Assembly (NCBI RefSeq): GCF_002563855.1
Contig: NZ_PDJQ01000001.1
Location: 1,798,001 to 1,862,000 of the forward strand
Source of the DNA: Tepidiforma thermophila
GTDB taxonomy: Bacteria > Chloroflexota > Dehalococcoidia > Tepidiformales > Tepidiformaceae
Direction: 5' to 3'
Length of the DNA stretch: 64,000 bases
Both the position numbers and the translations under genes were made by a program. Below, piece after piece: positions 17,543 through 26,065 of the stretch (position 1 is its first letter; every line of letters starts with the position of its first letter). The notes under the pieces were generated by a model. The model did no database searches. It had not been told where the DNA came from and saw only the letters and a list, made by a program, of their open reading frames with translations.

Positions 17543-18048
17543 CCGCTGAGCCACGTCCGGGCGTGGTGGCGGTCAAATTCCTGGTGGAGGTTGAGCAGGG
17601 CGACGAAGTGCTCGAGCGCGTGTGCGAGCGCCCGCTCGGCAACCCATGCGAGGTCTACCTCGCCGACGCCGCCCGGCCAGACCGCAGTCCGGGTCCACTG
17701 ATCGGGGGTGAGGTCCTTGAAGTAGCCGACGGTCTGCTCGCGGGCCCGCATGAACGCTTCGGCGAGCTCCTCGATGTCGCCCTCGGGGCGGTACTCCCGC
17801 TCCATGTGGGCTGTCTGGTCCCAGCTTTCGAACACCGGCCGGTCCTCGGCAAGGATGCGCGGGACCCGCACGTGGAAGACGTTCTGCTCGGCGGCCAGGA
17901 GGTGCGCCACGTGCTGGTGGGGTGTCCACCCCCCGCCAGGCGGGGTGTCATGCTGCCACCGGCGCACCAGCCCGGCCGCCCAGTCGACGCCCTTGACGCT
18001 GAGCTGGAGCCGGGCCATCAGGGTCGGGTCGGGGATGCGTCGTTCCAC
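17539..18048 (-). CDS. DinB-like / maleylpyruvate isomerase-type four-helix protein
   Basis: A 169-residue predicted four-helix bundle of the DinB/YfiT superfamily. Metal-binding-type His residues occur in TPHQHVAHLLAAEQ and in the C-terminal RALAHALEHFVALLNLH, with a third likely in the middle helix. Members are thiol-dependent transferases or hydrolases; this one is not assigned. The start is GTG 18048, with ATG 18018 as an alternative. It converges with the PHP gene. Confidence 0.75.
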   Translation of the reverse strand: MERRIPDPTLMARLQLSVKGVDWAAGLVRRWQHDTPPGGGWTPHQHVAHLLAAEQNVFHVRVPRILAEDRPVFESWDQTAHMEREYRPEGDIEELAEAFMRAREQTVGYFKDLTPDQWTRTAVWPGGVGEVDLAWVAERALAHALEHFVALLNLHQEFDRHHARTWLSG

Positions 18049-18139
18049 GGGAGCACCTTCGGATTCAGGGAATTTCAGCGGGGCGAATCGGGGAAGCCCC
18101 CGCGGCCGCCGGGCATGTCGAGGGTACTACCATCGTGGT

Positions 18140-18778
18140 ATGGCGATCGACCCGCTGGCGGCCGGTGCTCCGTCACCTCTCCATGTGTCACTCGCTGAGG
18201 CGGGACTGCACGCGCGCTCCCTCCGCGAGGGAGGATTCGCCGCTGCGCTCCGCCATGCCTCCGCGCCGGCAGGCGCTCCCGGTCTGCAACCTGCGCGCGC
18301 CGCTGGCAAATCCCCGGCCGCGGGCCGGCCAGCTCCCGAGCCGCACACCCCGGTCGTCTCGCGCGAGCCCGCGGGCGACCCCGACCGCTGGGACGGCCTG
18401 CTGAACCGGCTGGGGCAGAAATACGGGGTTCCCCCGCTCTTCCTGAAAGCGGTGATGCTCATCGAGAGTGGCGGCCGGCCAGATGCGATCGGCGACGGCG
18501 GTCACTCCGTCGGCCTCTTCCAGCTCCACGACCAAGGGTACGGCCATGAGATGGGCGACCTCCGCTTCGACCCCGAGGCGAACGCTGACCGCGCGGCCCG
18601 CGGACTGGCTGCCTCGTGGCGGAAGCTCGAGCAGGCCGGGTATTCGGGCGAATACCTGGTCCGCGCCGCGTACGACGATACCTTCAACCCGGGCGGCGGG
18701 TTTGCCCACCAGGGCGACGCGCTGGTTCGCACCTTGAACCGGCTGCTTGCTCAACAGGGCCTGCCGCCACTTGCCTGA
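18140..18778 (+). CDS. lytic transglycosylase-like (SLT) domain protein
   Basis: A 212-residue protein. The first ~85 residues are low-complexity Ala/Pro/Arg sequence. The rest is an SLT/goose-lysozyme fold: LGQKYGVPPLFLKAVMLIES with catalytic Glu in ESGG, then GHSVGLFQLHDQGYG, and YLVRAAYDDTFNPGGGF. It would cleave the MurNAc-GlcNAc bond of peptidoglycan. No signal peptide is visible, so export by a non-classical route (as for phage or flagellar enzymes), or an unrecognised start, must be considered. The start codon is within a short TACCA-TCG-TGGTA dyad. Confidence 0.72.
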   Translation: MAIDPLAAGAPSPLHVSLAEAGLHARSLREGGFAAALRHASAPAGAPGLQPARAAGKSPAAGRPAPEPHTPVVSREPAGDPDRWDGLLNRLGQKYGVPPLFLKAVMLIESGGRPDAIGDGGHSVGLFQLHDQGYGHEMGDLRFDPEANADRAARGLAASWRKLEQAGYSGEYLVRAAYDDTFNPGGGFAHQGDALVRTLNRLLAQQGLPPLA

Positions 18779-18859
18779 TTTCGAACGGTCAGCCGCCCGC
18801 CCCGGTGGTATCATCGGCTGAAGGGGTATCCCCCTGCGCGCCCACACGGGAGGTGAGCT

Positions 18860-20266
18860 GTGGTTACGGCCGGGTACGTTGAACGCTCGGTAACGGTGAA
18901 CGGCCTGAAGCTGGCCTACCAGGAGTGGGGGAATCCGTCCGCGCCCCCGATCGTTATGCTGCACGGTTTCGGCGTCTCCGGGCACATGTTCGACGAGTTC
19001 GCCGAGCGCATGCAGGACCGGTACTGGCTCCTGGCGCTCGACCAGCGCGGTCACGGCGACAGCGACTGGTCGGAAAGCGGAGATTACTCACGCGAGGCGT
19101 TTGTCGAAGACCTCGAAGGCTTCCGGAAGGCGCTGGGCCTCGACAGGTTCATTCTCATCGGGCACTCCATGGGAGGGCTCAACGCCGTTTCATATGTGAA
19201 CACCTACCCCGGGCACGTCACGGCACTGGTGCTCGTCGATGTGGGCCCCGAGTCTTCAAAAGAAGGTGTTGACAACATCGTCCGCTTTACCCGGGGCCCG
19301 GATGAGCTGGAATTTGAAGAGTTTGTGCAGATGGCGCACCGCTTCAATCCGCGGCGCACCCTCGAGAACATCCGGGAGCGGATGCGCCACCGGCTGAAGC
19401 CGACCGAGGGCGGCAAGTGGACGTGGAAGTTCGACCGGCGATTCCGCCAGCCGGACAGCGGGATCACGGTCGGCTGGCGGCTCAGCAACGACGAGATGTG
19501 GCAGCTGTTCCGGAACATCACCATCCCGACGCTGCTGGTTCGCGGGGCCGAAAGCGACGTACTGTCCGCCGAGGTTGCGGAGCGGTGCGTCCAGGAGATG
19601 CCGGCCGCCCGGCTCGTCACCATTCCCGGTGCCGGCCACAGCGTCCCGGGCGATAACCCCGACGCCTTTACCGAAGCGGTCGCCAGCTTTCTTGGCGAGG
19701 TCCAGCGCGGTGAGTTCCCGCCGAAGGCGGCCACGGAGCCGCCGGCCCTCCAGCAGCTGGTCGAGGAGCAGACGACGGCCCGGCGCCGCGGTCCCGGCAC
19801 GATGACGCTGGTGCTTGCCGGCGCCGGTGCCGTGATCGCCTTGGCCGGGCTCGGGTTCCTCATCCGGAAAGGCACTGAAGCCCGCCGGGAACGGCGCAGG
19901 CCGGCCACGAAGCGAGCATTCGGGACGGTTCGCGAGGCCGCGCCACCAATCCCACCTGTGGACCTCGAACTTGCGCGGGAGCGGGCTGCGGAAACGGTCG
20001 CCCGGCTTGCGGAGATCAGCGCCCGCGGCGCCCGGAGCGCCCGCCGCACCATCGACGACGCCGACCTCTCGCGAGCCCGTGCCGCGGCCGGAGAACTGCT
20101 CGCCGCCCTGGGAGAAACCGGGCGCCACGCACCCGAACTTGTCCGGGAGGCTGCGCACCGGGTTGAGTCCGTCGCCCGCCGGCGGCGGAAGACCGGCCGC
20201 GCGCAGCGACTTCTCTGGCTCCTGCCTGGCCGCTCCAGCCGCAGCCGCCGCGGGTGGTTCCGCTAG
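18860..20266 (+). CDS. alpha/beta hydrolase with C-terminal membrane anchor and basic helical tail
   Basis: A 468-residue protein. Residues 1-290 are a canonical hydrolase: MLHGFGVSGHMFDEF (oxyanion), GHSMGG nucleophile elbow, acid in LLVRGAESDVLS, and His in IPGAGHSVPGDNP. A TM helix follows at ~315-335 (MTLVLAGAGAVIALAGLGFL), then ~130 residues rich in Ala and Arg predicted helical (RERAAETVARLAEI). The start GTG 18860 has GGGAGG upstream. The tail may anchor the enzyme on the membrane or the nucleoid; neither is shown. A second hydrolase gene follows after 3 bases. Confidence 0.85.
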   Translation: MVTAGYVERSVTVNGLKLAYQEWGNPSAPPIVMLHGFGVSGHMFDEFAERMQDRYWLLALDQRGHGDSDWSESGDYSREAFVEDLEGFRKALGLDRFILIGHSMGGLNAVSYVNTYPGHVTALVLVDVGPESSKEGVDNIVRFTRGPDELEFEEFVQMAHRFNPRRTLENIRERMRHRLKPTEGGKWTWKFDRRFRQPDSGITVGWRLSNDEMWQLFRNITIPTLLVRGAESDVLSAEVAERCVQEMPAARLVTIPGAGHSVPGDNPDAFTEAVASFLGEVQRGEFPPKAATEPPALQQLVEEQTTARRRGPGTMTLVLAGAGAVIALAGLGFLIRKGTEARRERRRPATKRAFGTVREAAPPIPPVDLELARERAAETVARLAEISARGARSARRTIDDADLSRARAAAGELLAALGETGRHAPELVREAAHRVESVARRRRKTGRAQRLLWLLPGRSSRSRRGWFR

Positions 20267-20269
20267 GCC

Positions 20270-21046
20270 ATGGCGGGCATCCTGGCGTACGCCGATACCG
20301 GCAGGGGCGGCCCGCCGCTGCTGTTCATCCATGGCCTCTGCTGCGACCGCCGCGCGTGGGACCCGCAGATTGCCGACCTCTCACGTGACCACCGCTGCAT
20401 CGCTGTCGACCTGCGCGGCCGGGGAGCGACGCCGGCCGTTCCCCCCTTCGGCATCCGGCAGGCTGCCGCCGACATCGCTGAGTTGCTCGATGACCTCGAA
20501 GTTGGCCCGGCCGTCCTCATCGGCCACAGCCTCGGCGGAATCACGGCGCTGGTCGTCAACGACCTCCGGCCGGACCGCGTCATCGGCATCGTGACCGGCG
20601 ACTCCCCGATTTCTGCCCCGCGCGCGGACGGCTCCGGCGCCAATCCCCTGGTCCAGCGCATTCGCGAACTCGGAACAAAAGAAGGCTTGCGACCGCTCAT
20701 TGAGACGTTCTTTACGGCTGAATCGACCCCCGAGGCCCGGGCCTACGTGGATGACGTGATGTACCAGTGCCCGGCGGAGGTGGCCGCCGGCATGCTCGAA
20801 GATGCGCCGGACGTCCTGGCGTCGCTGCCTGAACTGGTCCGGAAAGCGGACCAGAAGCCGCTCATGGCCATCTGGGCCGAACGGCCGCTCGGCGATCCGG
20901 CGTGGCTCCGTTCGGTCACAAAGTTCGTCCGGCAGGAGCCCATTGCCGGCGCCGGGCACTTCTTCCAGCTCGAACAGCCCGCGGTAACCAGCGCGCTGCT
21001 CCGTGCATTCCTCAATGATGTCGCGTCCGACCCGAGAATCCGGTAG
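20270..21046 (+). CDS. alpha/beta hydrolase
   Basis: A compact 258-residue alpha/beta hydrolase. It has LLFIHGLCCDRRAWDPQI (oxyanion hole), the nucleophile elbow GHSLGG, and the catalytic His in IAGAGHFFQLEQP. Cap helices lie at ~125-190. The family spans esterases, haloperoxidases and C-C hydrolases; the substrate is not evident. It follows the preceding hydrolase gene by 3 bases on the same strand and is probably in one transcript with it. Confidence 0.85.
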   Translation: MAGILAYADTGRGGPPLLFIHGLCCDRRAWDPQIADLSRDHRCIAVDLRGRGATPAVPPFGIRQAAADIAELLDDLEVGPAVLIGHSLGGITALVVNDLRPDRVIGIVTGDSPISAPRADGSGANPLVQRIRELGTKEGLRPLIETFFTAESTPEARAYVDDVMYQCPAEVAAGMLEDAPDVLASLPELVRKADQKPLMAIWAERPLGDPAWLRSVTKFVRQEPIAGAGHFFQLEQPAVTSALLRAFLNDVASDPRIR

Positions 21047-21102
21047 CCCGGACGGATGCCCGGCGCTGGGCCGCTGCGGCGGGCAGCGATAAGGTAGGCA
21101 GG

Positions 21103-21972
21103 ATGGCAGACACCGGCGCACGGAAACGGACCCGGGTGCGTCGCGCACGGGCGGTCGGGGAGCGGCGCGAGGCGTTCAACTGGCAGCCCGTCTTCATCGC
21201 GTCAGTGGTCGCGGTCATGCTCAGCATCGTCATCCTTGTGACGGTTGCGGCTGATGGTGCGAGCCGGGGAAACGGCAGTCCGCCGCCGGCCGAGCCGGCC
21301 GGGCCGGCGACAGAACCGGCGACGACACCGGCGGCTGCCTGGAGTTCGCCCACGCCGACCGAGCCGCCTGCCAGGCAGACACCTTCGCCCACGCCGAATG
21401 CCGACGGAGCGATCGTCGTTGCTTGCGGGGACATCCTCGCCCCGCTCGACAAGCAGCACCGTCTCCCCGCCGACTGTGAGCCGCCCGACCTCGAGCGGCT
21501 GCCGGCGGAGATTTCCTTCGGCGGCGCCCAGTATCTTCGGCGTGAGGCGCTCGATGCCCTGCTCGAACTGTTCGACGCCGCGCGGCGGGACGGCTACAGC
21601 CTCGCGGTGAACAGCAGCTATCGCAGCTACGCCACCCAGGCCCAAACCTACAACTCGTGGGTGCAGCTGTACGGACAGGAGTACGCCGACCGCACGAGCG
21701 CGCGGCCCGGCCACTCCGAACACCAGCTCGGGACGACGGCTGATGTTGGGGCGCGCGGGCTCTTCCTGGAGAACTTTGCCGGAACGCCCGAGGCAGCCTG
21801 GCTCCAGGAGAACGCCTGGAAATTCGGCTTCATCATCAGCTACCCGGCAGGCAAGGAGCACATCACCGGGTATGCCTATGAGCCCTGGCACATCCGCTAT
21901 GTCGGTCGCGATGTGGCGGCGGAGGTCCACCGTTCAGGCCTGACGCTTCGGGAGTATTTGCTCCAGCGCTGA
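21103..21972 (+). CDS. membrane-anchored D-Ala-D-Ala carboxypeptidase (VanY-type, M15B)
   Basis: A 289-residue type II membrane protein. It has a basic N-terminus, TM helix ~30-52 (VFIASVVAVMLSIVILVTV), a Pro/Thr/Glu-rich linker to ~100, then the M15B peptidase. Zinc ligands and signature: SYRSYATQAQTYNSW, ARPGHSEHQLGTTADV (HSEHQxG...D) and EPWHIRYVG. It trims the terminal D-Ala from peptidoglycan stem peptides outside the membrane. Family-typical length. The start is ATG 21103. Confidence 0.9.
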   Translation: MADTGARKRTRVRRARAVGERREAFNWQPVFIASVVAVMLSIVILVTVAADGASRGNGSPPPAEPAGPATEPATTPAAAWSSPTPTEPPARQTPSPTPNADGAIVVACGDILAPLDKQHRLPADCEPPDLERLPAEISFGGAQYLRREALDALLELFDAARRDGYSLAVNSSYRSYATQAQTYNSWVQLYGQEYADRTSARPGHSEHQLGTTADVGARGLFLENFAGTPEAAWLQENAWKFGFIISYPAGKEHITGYAYEPWHIRYVGRDVAAEVHRSGLTLREYLLQR

Positions 21973-22050
21973 CCCCGGCGCTTGCCGGGCCGCGCCGCCG
22001 ATGCCACACTCCCGGGGCAACCTGATCAACGCCCCTGCAGGAGTCCCACC

Positions 22051-22860
22051 GTGGTTTCGCCGTCGCCAACCCCCGAGCTGCTTGTCGAACACTCGGACTA
22101 CATCCTGACCATCACGCTCAACCGCCCCGACCGCCTCAACGCGATCAGCGGTCCGATGCTCAGTGCGCTTTCAAAGACACTCCAGGAAGCCAACATCGAC
22201 CGCGACGTCCGCTGTGTCATCCTGACCGGCGCCGGACGCGGCTTTTGCGCAGGCCTCGACCTGAAGGACCAGATGTCGGGCGGCGACGGCTCGCTCCAGC
22301 CTGGCCGCGGCGGATATCAGCTGTTCGACCTCCATAATTCGCCGCCTATCGTCATCAACCGCATGGACAAGCCGATGATCTGCGCCCTCAACGGCGCCGC
22401 CGCGGGCTACGGTATGGACCTCGCCCTCGGCTGCGACATCCGCATCGCCAGCGAGCACGCCAAGATGGGAGCCGTCTTCGCGAAGCGCGGCGTGCTGCCC
22501 GAGAGCGGCGGGTGCTGGTACCTGCCGCGCCTGCTTGGGTGGGCCCGCGCCGCGGAGGTCGCCTTCCTCGGCGATGTCCTCGATGCCCAGCGTTCGCTCG
22601 AGCTTGGGCTGGTCAACAAGGTCGTACCCCATGACCAGCTCATGACCGAAGCCCGGGCATGGGCGACCAAGATCGCGAACAACGCGCCGCTGAGCGTCCA
22701 GGCCACCAAGCGCATGATGCGGCTCGGGATGGAGGAGACGTTCGAAGCGGCTGTCGACCACATCTATCTCCAGCTGCTGCCGCTCTTCCAGAGCGAGGAC
22801 TTCAAGGAGGGCCTGGCTGCCTTTGCCGAGCGCCGGGAGCCGGTCTTCAAGGGCCGGTAG
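22051..22860 (+). CDS. enoyl-CoA hydratase/isomerase family protein
   Basis: A 269-residue crotonase-fold protein. The CoA/oxyanion elements are CVILTGAGRGFCAGLDLKD and CALNGAAAGYGMDLALGCDI. The second catalytic Glu of hydratases is kept (GVLPESGGCWYLPRL), while the first is replaced by Asp (GYGMDLAL instead of GGGCELAM). This allows hydratase, isomerase or another crotonase chemistry. I use GTG 22051, which has GGAG upstream; the longer frame from 21982 is unsupported. It converges with the P-loop gene, with a 14-base overlap. Confidence 0.87.
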   Translation: MVSPSPTPELLVEHSDYILTITLNRPDRLNAISGPMLSALSKTLQEANIDRDVRCVILTGAGRGFCAGLDLKDQMSGGDGSLQPGRGGYQLFDLHNSPPIVINRMDKPMICALNGAAAGYGMDLALGCDIRIASEHAKMGAVFAKRGVLPESGGCWYLPRLLGWARAAEVAFLGDVLDAQRSLELGLVNKVVPHDQLMTEARAWATKIANNAPLSVQATKRMMRLGMEETFEAAVDHIYLQLLPLFQSEDFKEGLAAFAERREPVFKGR

Positions 22861-23449
22861 GCGCCTCGGTCCGGCCCTGTCCGCCCACTGAGGCAAGCAG
22901 CCGCGCGATATCGCCGCGGGAACGAAGCCGCAGGAAGCGTTTTCTTGCGGCTTCGGCTTCTCGTGCTGCCTGTTCAAATAGCTCCCGACACTGGGCGCGG
23001 CGCGATATGTTGTACCGGATGAGCGACAGGTTGGGGTCCCAGAAGGCGAGTTGCCGCCAGAAGTTCTCCCGGCAGACGCCCCAGAGCAGCTCGTTCGAGC
23101 GCCATCGGCGCCAGGAGCGGCGCAGCACCCGCCAGGAGGTCGTCGCCACCCCAACATCCAGCCAGAGAATCGTGTCGGCCAACGGCCAGGTGATGTGAAC
23201 GGTCTGTCGGAGGTAGTTGCCTGCGCTCACCCAGCCGTCGCCGCTATGTGCACCGCGAAGAAGGGCACAGAACTCTTCGTCGGTCGGCCGCGTCCAGTTC
23301 TCCCGCCAGTAGAGCGCGTCCAGTTCGATGAAGGGCAGACCGAGCCGGTCGGCCAGTATAGCCCCGAGCGTCGATTTCCCGGAGCAGCTCGGACCAACGA
23401 CGACGATCCGGCTGCCGAGGCGCCCGGCCGCAGGTGTCCCGTCCGTCAC
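22847..23449 (-). CDS. P-loop kinase-like ATPase (topology-modulation/FlaR type)
   Basis: A 200-residue P-loop protein with Walker A GPSCSGKST at residues ~19-27, an adenylate-kinase-like start (IVVVGPSCSGKSTLGAILAD), and ILWLDVGVATTSWRVLRR in the lid region. It resembles the small kinases annotated as DNA topology modulation protein FlaR; the substrate is unknown. Its start overlaps the stop of the upstream 102-residue gene by ATGA, indicating translational coupling. Convergent with the crotonase gene. Confidence 0.78.
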   Translation of the reverse strand: MTDGTPAAGRLGSRIVVVGPSCSGKSTLGAILADRLGLPFIELDALYWRENWTRPTDEEFCALLRGAHSGDGWVSAGNYLRQTVHITWPLADTILWLDVGVATTSWRVLRRSWRRWRSNELLWGVCRENFWRQLAFWDPNLSLIRYNISRRAQCRELFEQAAREAEAARKRFLRLRSRGDIARLLASVGGQGRTEAPTGP

Positions 23450-23754
23450 TTGAGTTGCTGCCGCAGCGATTCCGGCAGGTCAGCCGGCAGTTCGCTCACG
23501 GGCAGGGTCGCCGGGGCGATGGTGATGTCGAAGAGGTCGCCCCAGGCGGCTTCGTAGTAGTCCCCCGGTCCTTCATCGTCGGCTTCCCAGGCAAGGACGA
23601 CCTGCGGTAGCCCTTCAGGAGCGTTCACCCACAGCTCGGCAAGCACCCTGGCCTGCCGCGGATGCCGGAACGTTTTGCGCCGCTCGAACGCTTCGAGCCC
23701 CTGCAGGACGTTCGTGCCCGGCTTGAAACGGAAGAACGCAACGTACAGTGCCAT
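23446..23754 (-). CDS. small ferredoxin-like-fold protein (DUF3303-like)
   Basis: A 102-residue soluble protein beginning MALYVAFFRFKPGTNVLQGLEAFERRK-type sequence (read as MALYVAFFRFKPG, then LEAFERRKTF). The pattern of strand, helix and strand, and the AELWVNAPEGLPQVVLAWEA stretch, fit the dimeric alpha/beta-barrel fold of DUF3303-like proteins. The function is unknown. It is coupled to the downstream kinase-like gene by ATGA overlap, so the two likely act together. Confidence 0.65.
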   Translation of the reverse strand: MALYVAFFRFKPGTNVLQGLEAFERRKTFRHPRQARVLAELWVNAPEGLPQVVLAWEADDEGPGDYYEAAWGDLFDITIAPATLPVSELPADLPESLRQQLK

Positions 23755-23849
23755 CGGCGGAGATTATAGCCGCCCGGCGGCCCCAACCCGGGCCCTCTGG
23801 TAGACTTCCCCCGGGCCGGCCGCAGAAGCGGCGCGAACCGGGGTGAAGC

Positions 23850-24503
23850 ATGTATCGACGCATCCTCTCGGGCATCGTCGCCCAGGGAAAGACGCGGGAA
23901 TTCCTCGACGCCATGCGCGTCGCGACCGACTTCCAGGTCGAGCGCGGCATCCGGGCGCGGACGGCAGTCTGGGGGTCAATGACAGGACGCAATAACGGCG
24001 TTCTCATCGCTGCCGATTTCAACACGCTTGAGGACCTTGAGCGCTGGACTGACATGGCCACTGAAGATGCCCGGTTCGCACAGGTCCGGCGTGGCGTGCG
24101 CCAGCACATGGTCTACGACGACGTGAAGGTCTCGATCCACCGGCTGGCCTACCACTCTGAAGGCCTGATGACCTCGGAAGAGGCGACAGCCCCTCGGAAG
24201 TTCATGCGGGTGCTCACCGGCGAAGTCAAGCCGGGCCAGCACCGGGACTTCGTGTTGTCGGTCTCCCAGGCGCTCGACTACCAGAAGCAGCGCGGGATTG
24301 ATGCGACCACGAGTGTCTGGAGCGCGATGACCGGCCACACGAGCGGCGTTGCCATCGTGGCGGAGTTCGACTCGCTCGCCGAGCTGGAAAAATTTGATGA
24401 GATGGCTGTGACCGATGCCGAGTTTGCCCGCCTCCGTGCGGCCACTCGAGCCTCGATGGTGTTCCTGACCACCGAAACTCACCTGATGCGGCGGCTGATG
24501 TAG
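23850..24503 (+). CDS. duplicated dimeric alpha/beta-barrel (ABM-like) protein
   Basis: A 217-residue protein made of two repeats of about 100 residues. Repeat 1 has ILSGIVAQGKTREFLDAM, GIRARTAVWGSMTGRNNGVL and FNTLEDLERWTDMATEDARF. Repeat 2 has VLTGEVKPGQHRDFVLSV, GIDATTSVWSAMTGHTSGVA and FDSLAELEKFDEMAVTDAEF. The shared pattern VWxxMTGxxxGV is diagnostic of internal duplication. The fold is that of antibiotic-biosynthesis-monooxygenase-like barrels, usually dimers; fusion of two copies would give an intramolecular barrel. No catalytic residues are evident. Confidence 0.8.
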   Translation: MYRRILSGIVAQGKTREFLDAMRVATDFQVERGIRARTAVWGSMTGRNNGVLIAADFNTLEDLERWTDMATEDARFAQVRRGVRQHMVYDDVKVSIHRLAYHSEGLMTSEEATAPRKFMRVLTGEVKPGQHRDFVLSVSQALDYQKQRGIDATTSVWSAMTGHTSGVAIVAEFDSLAELEKFDEMAVTDAEFARLRAATRASMVFLTTETHLMRRLM

Positions 24504-24537
24504 GAGAGCCGTTCACCTACAGGCCCAAGGGGGTGCT

Positions 24538-24575
24538 GAAAAACGAGAGAGGGGAGCCCATGGGCTTCCCTCTCT
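24538..24575 (-). terminator. rho-independent terminator of the IscA/ErpA gene
   Basis: AGAGAGGGGAGCCCA and TGGGCTTCCCTCTCT (24546-24575) form a near-perfect 15-bp stem with one mismatch. On the minus strand it is followed by CG and a T5 run (complement of the AAAAA at 24539-24543). The position is just past the minus-strand gene at 24601; the plus-strand duplicated-barrel gene also ends nearby. Confidence 0.85.
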
Positions 24576-24600
24576 TCTCGTCCGTTCCGGGATGGCTGTC

Positions 24601-24987
24601 CTAGCAGCAGGCGCGCGGCTGGCCGCTGCCGTCCGCCGTCTGGAAGCTCGAACCGCATGCGCAGCTCTTGACGGCGTTCGGGTTGTAGATGCTGAAGCCG
24701 CTCTTCATGATGTCATCAACATAATCAATCTCGGCGCCCTCGAGGTAGCGGGCGCTCTCCGGGTCTACCAGGATGCGGACGCCGTACTGCTCGATGACGA
24801 TGTCATCCTCCTCGGACGACCGTGCAAGCGCCATGCCGTACTGGTAGCCGGAGCAGCCGCCGCCGGCGACAAAGACGCGCAGCGCGCCATTCGGCAGCTC
24901 CCGGGCTTCGAGGAGCGCGCGGGCCTTCTCAGCTGCCCGCTCCGTGATGTTGACGAGCGCGACCGACGCGCCGGGTTCCACAGACAT
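24601..24987 (-). CDS. erpA: A-type iron-sulfur cluster carrier (IscA/ErpA family)
   Basis: A 128-residue HesB/IscA-fold protein. The three cluster-binding Cys are in AGGGCSGYQYGMA and in SCACGSSF (C-x-C). The family signature DIMKSGFSIYNPNAVKSCAC is present. It delivers [Fe-S] clusters to apo-proteins; the window has several clients (KorB, FDH subunits, endonuclease III-like protein, nitrite/sulfite reductase). A GGAGG site precedes ATG 24987, so the upstream in-frame extension is discarded. Unusual feature: a short C-terminal extension ending RACC. ErpA versus IscA cannot be separated by sequence alone here. Confidence 0.9.
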   Translation of the reverse strand: MSVEPGASVALVNITERAAEKARALLEARELPNGALRVFVAGGGCSGYQYGMALARSSEEDDIVIEQYGVRILVDPESARYLEGAEIDYVDDIMKSGFSIYNPNAVKSCACGSSFQTADGSGQPRACC

Positions 24988-25127
24988 CGCACATCCTCCT
25001 GCGTGGTGGCAGACGCGGGGCTCTGGTCCCACCCGCTGCACTATGAAGATGATAGCCATTTCACAGGGGCGCGTCCACGCAGTTCGCTTTTTTTGCGCCA
25101 CGACGCTGCCCGCCGCACACTGCACGC

Positions 25128-26063
25128 GTGGACGCCGCTGTTGCGCGTGCCCTGGGCGAACTGGGGTTGAGCCCGCGCCACCGCGGCCTCCTTGCCGTGC
25201 TCGGCGCGGCCGTCCTGTGGAGCACCGGAGGGCTCTTTATCAAGTGGGTCACGCTCGATGCACTCGGGGTCACCATGTGGCGCTCCGGATTCGCCGCCCT
25301 CACCATCATCGCACTTGTCCGTCCGCGGCCGGTATGGCCGCGGCAGGTGAGCCGGCTCACGTGGGCGATCGCCGTAACGTACGCGCTCACCCTGGTCATG
25401 TTCGTGGCTGCGACGAAGCTCACGACGGCCGCAAATGCCATCTTCCTCCAGTACACGGCTCCGGTGTACCTGCTGTTCGCTGGCCCGCTCTTGCTCCGTG
25501 AGCGGGTCACCCGGCTCGACGTCGCAGCCGTCGTCATCGCATTCGGAGGCATGAGTCTCTTCTTCGTCGGCAGGTTCGAAGGCGATGCCCTCGGCGGCAA
25601 TCTCCTTGCTGCAGCCTCCGGGGTCACGCTGGCGGCGATGTTCATGCTCCTCCGTGCGCCGGGGTGTACGCAGGAGACGCGCCCTCTCGCGATGCTGCTG
25701 GGCAACCTCCTGCTGGTTGCGGCCCTGGTGCCCGTTAACCTCGTCCGCGGCGGCACTGCGCAGTTCGCCCCGAGTCCGGGCGATCTGGCCGGGCTGGCCT
25801 TCCTTGGCGTCGTCCAGATCGGCCTCGCTTACCTGCTGTTTGGGTACGCCATGCGGACCGTCCCCGCCCTCGAGGCGTCGCTTATCGGGATGCTGGAGCC
25901 GGTCCTGAACCCCGTCTGGGTGTTTCTCGTCCTTGGCGAAACTCCCGGGTGGTGGGCGGTGCTCGGCGGCGCGATCATCATCGGGGCAGTGACGTTCCGC
26001 ACCTGGGTCACCGAACGCGCTGCCCGCCTGCCGGGCCCCGAAGGCCCCGGGATGCCCCGCTGA
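25128..26063 (+). CDS. EamA/DMT-family transporter
   Basis: A 311-residue inner-membrane protein with about ten hydrophobic helices in two EamA halves. The first half contains LLAVLGAAVLWSTGGLFIKW and ANAIFLQYTAPVYLLFAGPL; the second contains VQIGLAYLLFGYAMRTVPAL and SLIGMLEPVLNPVWVFLVLG. This is the drug/metabolite exporter superfamily; the solute is unknown. The start is GTG 25128. The endonuclease III-like gene begins two bases after its stop. Confidence 0.9.
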   Translation: MDAAVARALGELGLSPRHRGLLAVLGAAVLWSTGGLFIKWVTLDALGVTMWRSGFAALTIIALVRPRPVWPRQVSRLTWAIAVTYALTLVMFVAATKLTTAANAIFLQYTAPVYLLFAGPLLLRERVTRLDVAAVVIAFGGMSLFFVGRFEGDALGGNLLAAASGVTLAAMFMLLRAPGCTQETRPLAMLLGNLLLVAALVPVNLVRGGTAQFAPSPGDLAGLAFLGVVQIGLAYLLFGYAMRTVPALEASLIGMLEPVLNPVWVFLVLGETPGWWAVLGGAIIIGAVTFRTWVTERAARLPGPEGPGMPR

Positions 26064-26065
26064 CC

